Assembly (NCBI GenBank): GCA_021234155.1
Contig: JAJEKV010000033.1
Coordinates: 2,399,454-2,463,453, forward strand
Source of the DNA: Isoetes taiwanensis
Lineage: Eukaryota > Streptophyta > Lycopodiopsida > Isoetales > Isoetaceae
Length of the DNA: 64,000 nt
Direction of reading: 5' to 3'
Shown: in pieces, positions 1-8,101 of the stretch
How the letters are laid out: each line of letters starts with the position of its first letter
Position numbering within the stretch: position 1 is the first letter of the stretch
Notes under the pieces: generated by a model
Told to the model about the DNA's origin: nothing
Seen by the model: the letters and a program-made list of their open reading frames with translations, nothing else
Databases searched by the model: none
Position numbers and translations under genes: made by a program

Positions 1-40
1 TATGCCGTTATTTGATGTGAAACAGAGGAGAGCAGTGCCG

Positions 41-309
41 TCAGCTATGTAGTTTTCGCGCAAAAAAAAGGTTCCATCCCTGGGCGAAGAAGGTTCTTCG
101 GCCGACTGATGCCGTGAACACAGAATAATTCTTGCGATTGGGACCAACAGCAGTGATTTCTTTATCCACTGCTAGCGCAACTCCCTCCACCTCCTACGGT
201 ATGCCTAGAATGTGAATAATCGAAAAAAGGGAGAATAAGATAAGAAAATAGATCTCTTGCTTACCAGGAGTTCGCCAAATTTGATGTCGACGAGGAACGC
301 AGTCGCCAT
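41..309 (-). CDS. Small two-exon hypothetical protein (65 aa)
   Basis: Read on the minus strand. Exon 1 is 309-265: an ATG in a good plant context (AACGATGGCG) and 15 codons ending at a consensus GTAAGC donor. Exon 2 is 193-41 after an acceptor TAG, in the same phase, and ends at TGA (41-43). The predicted protein starts MATAFLVDIKFGELL and continues with EVEGVALAVDKEITAVGPN; its C-terminal part is basic and aromatic. An upstream AG nearby would bring in an early stop, which is why I chose the acceptor at 194-195. I do not recognise a family. No signal peptide or membrane segment is evident. The frame could also splice onward beyond the window edge, so the C-terminus is uncertain. The matching splice phase and codon structure make a real gene likely; function is unknown. 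Confidence 0.5.
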
Positions 310-1250
310 CGTTAAATTTTCGTGATTTACAGCGTCGGATCGATTAGGCGGAAGAGGAATTCAGTTAACAGAAGATAAATTAGAGTAAGAAGCAGAGGAA
401 CCGGAACAGAGTGAGGGTTTATAATATCTTATTGTAATTATTACGTATTTAGGTACGTCCTGTCATTCTTAATGACTGATGATGGGTTCTTACAGGAATA
501 TTCCATTTGATAATTGGTTATGAGTATTATTGCATAATTGAATGTAGGATCATAGCAAACATGGGTATAATTGAAGTGAATTCATTTAAAATTCTAACAA
601 TTGAGCGTATACATATAGATAATATATTATAGAAAGATAAATTTATTGAATATTTGTTAAAGTGCGTAGTCTTGCCAATGCGAGCCATGAAGTCGTTCTT
701 AATTTTTCATCTATGTGCGTGTCCGTGGGGACAATTGTCCAACTTTGTTGTTTATATCCCTTGGCGGTTTATATTCGTTTGAATTTATAATTTTGGGTTT
801 TTAGAGGACTAGTCATGATTATAAAGTCTTATGTGTTGTTCTATTTTTGTATTTTGTTTGTTTAAAGGTATGTTTTGTGTTGGTTCATGGAGGTGGTATG
901 TAGTTGCAATAGGAGCATAAGATAATTGGTGATTAAGATTTAATTATCAACATACCTAAGGTGTTTGTACAACGAAGGCATATTGTTGGTGTGGTATGCA
1001 TGGGATTTGGTAGGATAGTTACTCTTGGATAAATTGCAATGTCTTTTGGGTTGTATTTGGTAAGAACTTCATTTAAGTTATACACCCTAGGTGTTAGGTT
1101 TATTCGAAAATAGACGACCCTTGTGATTTTTATATCGTATGTGAAAATGGAATGAATTGTTGGTGCTTGATTAAGGGCATGTGGGTACACGTGTCTAAGC
1201 GAAATTGGGTTTAAATAATAAAGAGATTGGAACACAGATTCGAATTAAAT
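310..1250. other. AT-rich intergenic region
   Basis: About 940 bases of AT-rich sequence with no convincing gene. The first 110 bases would be leader and promoter of the minus-strand gene ending at 41. The longest frame here (933-1235, minus) has no recognisable composition and is treated as chance. Confidence 0.5.
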
Positions 1251-1640
1251 ATGGAAGCTGATGTTGACGAAGCTGTAAAAGAGGGAGACGAAGCTGGTAA
1301 AGAACGAGAGGATGCTAAGGAGATGGAGGTTAAGGAAGATGTTAATGACATGGAGATCATGACAGGGGTGGAGGAAGTGAAGCCAAAGAAGAGGAAAGTG
1401 AGCAGACGGAAAAGAGATATAGAGGGTTGGAGAAGAATACGGCATAAGCATATACATCTTCAAAGCGCAGGAGGGGGTAAGCGGAATCCTATTTTGATGG
1501 AAAGGATAAAAGGAGATGCGGACGATTTTACAATTTTTGGAAGTAAATTAAGTGCGCAGCTCCTGAGGTTACATCGTTTGTTGCAAATATTGGAGGCTCG
1601 TCAGGTGGCAGCTGCACAGTTTAACAGGGGACTTATGTGA
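1251..1640 (+). CDS. Acidic protein with SV40-type NLS, hypothetical (129 aa)
   Basis: The ORF opens at the ATG at 1251 (MEADVDEAVKEGDEAG). The first 45 residues are strongly acidic (many E, D and K). They are followed by a basic patch at 1380-1430 containing PKKRKV, identical to the classical monopartite nuclear localisation signal, then SRRKRD. The C-terminal third (FGSKLSAQLLRLHRLLQILE) looks helical. The frame has no interrupting stop and a codon pattern unlike the surrounding AT-rich sequence. I do not recognise a family. It could be a complete small nuclear protein or the last exon of a larger gene, because the upstream sequence (poor in stops only briefly) does not settle the start. 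Nuclear location is an inference from the motif. Confidence 0.35.
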   Translation: MEADVDEAVKEGDEAGKEREDAKEMEVKEDVNDMEIMTGVEEVKPKKRKVSRRKRDIEGWRRIRHKHIHLQSAGGGKRNPILMERIKGDADDFTIFGSKLSAQLLRLHRLLQILEARQVAAAQFNRGLM

Positions 1641-1910
1641 GAAACAGTTGTTTGTTTCTGTATAGTCTATAGTTTATGTATATATGGTGTGATCATGTGC
1701 TATTTCTGTAGTGTTGGATTGATAAATTGAATATGAAATACTTTGGTTCCTATTAGTAAACTCGTCTGTTGTCTATAAGTAGCTTTTTAATAAATGCAAA
1801 AGACGTTTGAATAGATTTATTTGTTTGATATTGTATTTTATGTTATGAGAGTTTATTAAAATTGGTGTAAGATAGGGTGTGAACGTACCATGGAAATGCC
1901 TGGGTTGAAT

Positions 1911-2145
1911 TTTGATTCACTGTTTAAAGGCAACAGAGTAGTGTTACTAAAAATATTAGCCAAATGTCGTTTATATAGGATTTACAATAATCTAACTTGA
2001 AGTACTGTTTGTAATTAAAATTTATTTTGAGGCTTGAATTTTCATCACTGTTTAAAGGAAGGTAACTGAGGTGGCAGGAGACTAATGTTACTAAAAATAT
2101 TACTTAAATGTTGTTTATCTACGATTTGCAATAATCTAAGCTCAA
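1911..2145. repeat. Diverged tandem duplication, about 125 bp per copy
   Basis: Two adjacent copies (about 1911-2010 and 2036-2145) share GAATTTT..CACTGTTTAAAGG, GTTACTAAAAATATTA and CAATAATCTAA in the same order. The second copy has a ~15-bp insertion. Position 2030-2035 joins the copies. No coding sequence overlaps. Confidence 0.6.
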
Positions 2146-2495
2146 TATTCTTTCTAGTCAAAGTTTATTTTGAGGTTGGCATTAATCAGTGTAGAAGCGT
2201 TGTCGACATTTATAGAGTTGGTTGATGGGGAATTGGAATATGGATAAAGGGAGAAGGCACTTGGAAAACATATTTGAACACATTTTATATTCTATTATTT
2301 AAGCTTGTTTAAAAATAGAACTGTAGCTGATAGGGATTTGAAATTCTCTTTATTCAAAATGAAAACACATCTGAATACATTTCAAATTCACATCTCATTA
2401 TTTATTTATATAGATGAGATAACAGATTTGAACAGATTTTAAGCTCACAACGCATTATTATTTATTTACATAGGCGAGTGGATACTCGGCTATTT

Positions 2496-2682
2496 TTAAA
2501 TAGCCTTTGTTTTTTCAGCATCAGCGAAATTTCCATCGCTGTCCAAGATCTTGATAGCATCTTCTAACTTTTTCAGGTCTGCTTTATGCTCATTCATTAG
2601 TTTCGTAAGGATCTTGTAATGATCAACTGTTACAGACATCATGTACTTGTAATCTTCTTTCAAGTAGGCGTTGACGAATTTT
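2496..2682 (-). CDS. Exon-like frame, unknown protein (C-terminal ~62 codons)
   Basis: On the minus strand an open frame runs from a splice-acceptor-like site (pyrimidine-rich tract then TTCAG, 2683-2687) to a TAA at 2496-2498. It reads FVNAYLKEDYKYMMSVTVDH near its start and LKKLEDAIKILDSDGNFADA near its end, rich in K, D and E and predicted to be helical. No upstream exon could be linked to it. I do not recognise it. Its amino-acid composition is protein-like, unlike the flanking AT-rich DNA, so it is reported as a probable terminal exon or gene remnant. Confidence 0.3.
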
Positions 2683-3223
2683 CTGAACAGGAGTGGGCGG
2701 GGGAGCAGCTGGTGCTATGAGATGCACACAAACATGATGAGTATGCCTTCGTTTAGTGACATAGGATGCTTCTCTATCCTGCTCCATATCGTCAGATGGA
2801 AGTGCTAAATATGAGAGGAAGCAACAATTGACATATTAGTATGATTCTAATAAAGCAGAACCTATATTCAGAAGGAATACCAGTAGAAATGGGTGGAGTA
2901 TGGAGCGGTTCTTGAAGAGTATTTGTAGGTGCCACTGTTGTATGTAAAAGAAGAAATGGATTAGAATATAGATGCACTTTGAATACAGAACAGAATAAAT
3001 CAATGAACAGTAAGAGCTCGATGAATACTGGAGACCGGAGGAGCCATAAGCAAATGTGGGTCGTTGTCTATCTCCATATCTGTATTGAGGAATTGTGGAA
3101 TGGCGACGAAGGATTTATATTAAGTTTATACAGCTGTGTGATGAGCACGTGTAGTTTGTTGGCAAGGAATAATTTAGATTAGAAATCTTTTGATCACCAG
3201 CTGGGAGAGGACCTTGGGAAAAC

Positions 3224-3718
3224 ATGGAGCATTATTGCATGCAATGGTGTATTTATAATAGATATCAAGAGAAGACTGTGTTCGATGGCTTTGACTGGGA
3301 AGAAGGTGGCAGAGGACATTCACGGTTTGTTCATTATTGTAGTAGTTATATTTCTTACTGTTTTTTGATTTTCCGATATCTGTCTGTGATATGTCCAGGA
3401 GGGGTGATGCAGATGCGGGGTAAGGCTTTGCGTGAGAATAGTTCGAGGGGCCCAGTACCAGTTGCAAATACGGCAAGTTACATGGGACAAAGGAAGAGTT
3501 TTAGTATCTCGTTAGTTATGGCTGAGACAAAGAGGGTGATTCGTGGGTTGGAAGAATTGAAGCAAAGTTCTAGTATTTCGAGGATTTTCTTAGAGATGAA
3601 GACCTCGAGAGTTGGCGATGAGTTGACCGATGAGCACAAATGTTTTCTTATGAGTAGTGCAATAATGGAATTTGCGGTATATAGAATTATACTTGTCATA
3701 ATTGAGTTTGTTTTGTGA
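3224..3718 (+). CDS. Unrecognised ORF, possibly two exons
   Basis: An ATG-initiated frame of 164 codons. The middle (about 3330-3399) reads as low-quality hydrophobic sequence and ends in TGTCCAG, which looks like an intron with its acceptor. The second half (GGVMQMRGKALRENSSRGPV onward) is more protein-like and contains VMAETKRVIRGLEELKQSSS. I recognise no domain. It may be a host gene remnant or chance; no neighbouring feature supports it. Confidence 0.2.
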   Translation: MEHYCMQWCIYNRYQEKTVFDGFDWEEGGRGHSRFVHYCSSYISYCFLIFRYLSVICPGGVMQMRGKALRENSSRGPVPVANTASYMGQRKSFSISLVMAETKRVIRGLEELKQSSSISRIFLEMKTSRVGDELTDEHKCFLMSSAIMEFAVYRIILVIIEFVL

Positions 3719-4587
3719 GTAATTGAAATCAAGGGATTGATTTGCTTTGTAAGCAATGTTGTCATGTTTCATGTGTTTATCATGACATATATAAAGCATG
3801 TTCCTTTTTCGCTTTTTTCTAATTTCTTTGATGCAAAAAAAACCTAGGAGAGACACGTGTCTTTGAAGAAAAAAAGAAAAAAAAAGGAGTGACGGCTATG
3901 CTGTTAGACAGACACGCTGAATTGAATCTAAGAAAGTGCTGAAGGATATGTCTGAACTGGTAATTGCTCTCCAGATTACATGTTCGGATGCAGGCAGAGA
4001 ACAACGATCTGTCGGAAAGGGTTCGGTCCTCAGATTTGCATAGCTCATGTAGGTTCACTGCGGCAAGAGCAGTTGCCCATGTTTGGATGTTTTGAGCATC
4101 TGGCACCTTTGTGGGAGTGAGTTTTCAAAGCCCTCTTCTGGGCAGGTTGCTCCAGAGCCAAAAGCCCCATATGGTACTGCTATGCTACGAAGATTGCTTG
4201 CCCACCCGAGCAAGGAATTCTTCGCTCTGATTTGCGAGAGCAATATCCCATTGCACGGATATACACAACTACGACCTGAAATCTGAGCTTGATCTATGCG
4301 AAAATGAGCTCTTCGGCAAGATTTCTTCGCAAATTACTTGGGGCTGAAACTTCTAGAGAAATTACAGAGGAGAAAGATACGACGAATTGCTTGGTTCTAG
4401 ATCTCAGAGGTAAGTTATGTTTCCCAACCTCTGGAAAATTTTCATACAGAGTCTATCCCGGTCCATTCCATCTAGATCTGTAGTAGTATTTCCTTTACGA
4501 GTTCATTAGCACATTCGAGTATGTGAAGCTGGGCTAGATAAAGTTACCCAAACTGACATAACTCTTTGCTTTGCCCACAACCTAGAA

Positions 4588-4724
4588 ATGATAAAATCGG
4601 AGTTACTAGCCACAAATCGGGCCTCAGAACCATTAAATTCGAACTCTGAACAGAGTAGAAACTATAAAATCGGGGCTGATAGCAACAAATTGGGCCTCAG
4701 AGCCATCAAATTGAACCTCTAAAC
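4588..4724. repeat. Imperfect tandem repeat, ~77-bp unit
   Basis: The sequence ATAAAATCGG followed by an ACAAAT(C/T)GGGCCTCAGA block and then CCAT(T/C)AAATT occurs twice, starting at about 4590 and 4666. It lies just upstream of the LTR element insertion. Function unknown. The stretch 3719-4587 otherwise shows no supported gene. Confidence 0.5.
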
Positions 4725-4792
4725 CCGGTTTTGCTCTATATCAACCTCTGATCGCTTCTATGCTTGATGGGCCTCCAAATTCGCATGACAAT

Positions 4793-6396
4793 TGTGACGG
4801 TCCAGGGGAATATACGCCATAAATACGTATATTCCTGGATCCGTCACCATACAAGTCTATCTTCATAGCCTTGTATACCATAGATTGTGGCACTAGGGGG
4901 CATGGCTAAGTTATTCTCATAACTTAGCCAACCATAGGTTAAGCCATTATCCACGTGGCCTTAACCTATTGGGGCACCGCCACACAGGACTCACCCGATT
5001 GGTGCCACGTGGCATCCTAGGTGGACCTAACTTATATAGGCATAAACCCTAACCCTAGACCTCTTTCCAGCCCTAGCACCCAGAGACCCACCTACTCGTT
5101 CGAAACCCCGTTTCGAACATCGTTCGTTGTGGCATAGGCTGGTGCAGCAGCCCCAGCAGGGTAGACTCGCTCTTGGAGTAGGAACAGCAGCTTGTGAGTC
5201 GAAGACCATGGAGGCGCCCGGATCTGGAGGGAGAGCATCAGGAGCAGGTATGTAGGATAGTAGTTGTGAGAGCTCATCTGGGATTAGCATTCCAGATGTG
5301 CTAGCCATCCTAGAACCCATATTCAACATCTTGAACCCTAATCAAGGAACCCTAACTATTAGTTAGTTGTATGATTAGGTTAAGATGTTCTTCTTATGAT
5401 TATTCTCATGATGTGATGATTATGTGATGATGGTTGATCATGTTTGCTCCTCTTGTATTGGGAAGGGGGGTAGAGACCTAGAGCCATATGTAGTATGCTC
5501 CTAGAGTAGATCCCTTAGTTCCTATTAGTTGCGGCCTGTGCATAGGAGCCCACCAGGCTATTGAGGCTATGATATGACTCAGCACCAGATAACGGGGCTA
5601 GAGGGAAAGTGGAGGGAGAATCCCTGCCGAGTGGGGGCTTCGGGGGATCCCATAGTGGGCTAGGCTTATGGTCGGTCACTTCGTGTGGGCCGAGCATGGG
5701 TCCGACACCTCCTGGGGCAATGGTGTTGCCCTGCCTCTCGAGAGCTGCAAGCGTTGGCTTGGCTCTCGTTTTGGGGGGTTCAGTTGGGTACGAATCGTGT
5801 GTCGCCACGATTCTCTAGCCGCCCACGGCACCTCTAGACCCTGGGAAGGGGAGATGCAACCCTTCCCCGCCTCATCGGACCGGGAGATGCAACACGAGTA
5901 GTCCCGATGGGTGATGCCATGGGATTGCGTGATCCCAAGGCTAGAGTCCTGGTCGAGCCTCTGCATGTGAGGGGCGGATGGAGTGGTCAACCCTAGCCAT
6001 TGTTCTATGCCAGCCCTCGCCATTGCCATGACTCGGTCTGCTCTATCTTGAGGCCTAGCCGGTCAGTCATCCTCCTTACGAGTCTGAGCCGGGGTAGGAG
6101 CTCTCATGTTTTACTATTCGTGATTATCATCTTTGCATTGGTTTATGTGCGATGCACTACCCTCCGAGGTAGTATTTGTATATGTTGATGCTAGTTCTGA
6201 CATGTTATCGCTTCCGCTGTTATAGGAGCCCGTAGGGGAAGGGCGCCATAAGACACCTTTCAGAAGTTCCCTCCCCGCACTAAGAGTCACCTCAGAGTGC
6301 GGGGTAGACGAAGGGCCCATGCGGTTGCTGAGCCGGATGGGGGATTTCCTGCCGAGTGTACGGCCGAGCGCCGTATGTTTAGCAGGGAGCGTCACA
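4793..6396 (+). repeat. 5' LTR (1,604 bp)
   Basis: It begins TGTGACGG and ends GCGTCACA, so the terminal 8 bases form a short inverted repeat. It matches the 3' LTR over its whole length. Differences are single-base indels, a 21-bp segment present only in the 3' copy (16848-16868), and a diverged patch near the end (6210-6380 against 17805-17960). The 189-bp stretch at 6000-6188 is essentially identical in both LTRs; the ORF it contains is not counted as a gene. Confidence 0.93.
4952..5058 (+). promoter_or_regulatory. LTR promoter: two G-boxes, TATA box, telo-box
   Basis: The 5' LTR has palindromic G-boxes (CACGTG) at 4952-4957 and 5006-5011, a TATATA at 5033-5038 and, just downstream, AAACCCTAACCCTA (5044-5057), which contains the plant telo-box AAACCCTAA. 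The same arrangement recurs in the 3' LTR (G-box 16495-16500, TATA 16576-16581). G-boxes bind bZIP/bHLH factors, and telo-boxes are frequent near starts of genes active in dividing cells. The promoter role is inferred from motif order and spacing; transcription would start about 25-30 bases after the TATA box. Confidence 0.6.
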
Positions 6397-6397
6397 A

Positions 6398-6409
6398 TGG
6401 TATCAGAGC
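6398..6409 (+). other. Primer binding site, initiator tRNA-Met
   Basis: TGGTATCAGAGC starts one base after the 5' LTR end (6396). It is complementary to the 3' end of plant initiator tRNA-Met and is the standard minus-strand primer site of plant LTR retrotransposons. Confidence 0.92.
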
Positions 6410-6971
6410 GATGTTCTTGGTTGACCAAGAACTAGCACTGACCATAACCATGAAGTAGTCTAACAGGCCTATAGGGGTGTGGAATAAACATTTCCACCAT
6501 CGAACCGCGAAAATGGGGGAAAAGTTTTTTCTCCTAGGTAGTGGGTCAGGAATTAGGCTAAGTGTTAGACGAAGATTTGAGGGAGTCAAACGAACCTTCT
6601 AGTAAATTTGGAGTGAAAATTATGCATCTGCATCAAATTTCACCTAAAATGGGTCGAAGAATCATGCCAATCGGAGGCCCAGGTGAAAAATGGCGCAAAT
6701 TCATAAATTGCACTTCGAACCATTAGGAAAATTCGAAAATTTAAAGATAATATCAATTAATATAGGTTAATATATACATTAATAGTTAAATAATTAATTA
6801 AATATCTTGTAATTAATAAGGGGGGCTAATAAATAGGGGTAATTATGGTAGGAGAATATTCCCAGGGACCCTCCTTTTTAAATATCTGACACCTCATTTT
6901 CTCTCTCCAACCCTTCACCTCCAACTCTCTCTTGCTCAGCCCTTCGTCACCCATTTTCTGAACCATAAGAT
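6410..6971 (+). other. Leader between primer site and H3-like ORF
   Basis: A 560-bp untranslated leader, AT-rich from 6730 to 6850, followed by a CT-rich stretch (6895-6955, CTCTCTCC and similar) immediately before the MARTKQT start codon. It resembles a normal plant 5' leader. No coding sequence is supported. Confidence 0.5.
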
Positions 6972-8101
6972 ATGGCTCGCACCAAACAAACTTACAGGAA
7001 GCCTGGAACAAGACCGACCCTCTCCATGGCGCAGCAGCAGTGCAGGCGACATGTGAAGAAGATCCCGAGCACCTCCGACCCAAGAAAGGGGAAGAGGAGC
7101 TTCCCCCCAGCAAAGCGAAGAAGAAGAAATAAGCCTCATACCATGACGCCGAGGAGAGTCCCAAAGAGCTAGCCTCCGGCGCCTACAGTACTCTCGTGAG
7201 GACCGTGAGTCTCGCCATTTCGGGCCCTCGGACACCGAGGTGGAAGAAGAGGGGGAGGAGCAGCTGCAGCAGCAGGTGGAGGAAGCGGGGCCTTCAGTGC
7301 CCAAGAAGAAGGGAAAGGAAAAAGTAGCAGAGTGGCCGGAGGAGAGGGCCGCCAGGAAGAAGCGGGAGCGGGAGAGGGAGCTGAGGGAGCAGGAGAGGCG
7401 GACGAAGAGAAGGAACGACGGGCCTCGCCGGACCGTCGTTATTCAAGAGCCACGGCCAGAAGAGGAGCCGCAGGTGGAGGCAGAGGAGGAGGAGGAGGGG
7501 CAGCAGGACCCCGACGCTAGGCCACCCTACCCTAAGTGGCCGGAACCACCTAAGGTGGTGAAGAAACAAAAGGTAGGGGAGCGGCATTTCCACGCCAAAG
7601 CAGGACCGGAGTTCAAACGGAAGATGGTGGTGATACAAGGAGTACCTTCGTCGCTGGACGAGGTACAATGAGTGGTATTGCCGCCAGGAGGTGCAAATAG
7701 GTCAGGTGCGGGTGGGCGGCAGGTCAAGAAGAACCAGCCCAAGCCACCCCCACCTAGGCCGGAAAAACCCAAGAGGGTTCACCACGGGCCGAACAGCACA
7801 TACGCCCGGGTGTTTAGGGAGATTCGGCACTTCCAGATGTGCACGAATCTCCTAATAAGGAAGGCGCCTTCGAGCCGCCTCCTTAGGGAGGTTTTGCAGC
7901 AGCCCCGACGGATTCACGTGGTAACCCCTCTAATGACCCGCCTCGCAAGAGGTCACGAGGCGCAGCTGGTGCAGCTCTTCGAGGAGGGGGAAACCCTTCG
8001 CTATCCATGCTAAGCGGGTAACCCTCATGCCGAAGGACATCCACTTAGCACCTGAGAATCATAGGAGAGGCCCTAGGCCTCAAATTTTGAAAATTTTGTA
8101 G
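6972..8101 (+). pseudogene. Retrotransposon-borne histone H3-like protein, frameshifted
   Basis: The ATG at 6972 opens with MARTKQTYRKPGTRP. Apart from one change (A7Y), residues 1-9 after Met match the canonical H3 tail, keeping R2, T3, K4, Q5, T6, R8 and K9. The frame shifts near 7130-7200 into a ~170-residue E/K/R-rich linker (7240-7668), meets a TGA at 7669-7671 and continues in the same frame. It then reads FREIRHFQMCTNLLIRKAP, SRLLREV (7813-7893), aligning with H3 alpha-N/alpha-1 LREIRKYQKSTELLIRKLP...RLVREI. After HEAQLVQLFEE and a +1 shift near 7999 it gives AIHAKRVTLMPKDIHLA (8000-8050), 15 of 17 residues identical to the H3 C-terminus. A stop follows at 8099-8101. The core H3 alpha-2 region is weakly conserved. 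The ORF sits between primer site and gag, where chromoviruses have no gene. Histone H3 packages DNA with H4; whether this product enters nucleosomes is unknown. Confidence 0.85.

Noticed and set aside
5044-5057. Telomere-like AAACCCTAACCCTA
   Set aside because: Only two units, present in both LTRs, so a promoter telo-box and not a telomeric array.
5027-6428. Several 60-120-codon frames on both strands inside the 5' LTR, repeated in the 3' LTR
   Set aside because: They recur only because the LTR is duplicated and differ by frameshifting indels between the two LTRs. No domain is recognisable.
7294-7668. Leucine-rich minus-strand ORF opposite the H3 linker
   Set aside because: It is the shadow of an E/K/R-rich coding strand, whose complement always reads as Leu/Phe/Pro-rich.
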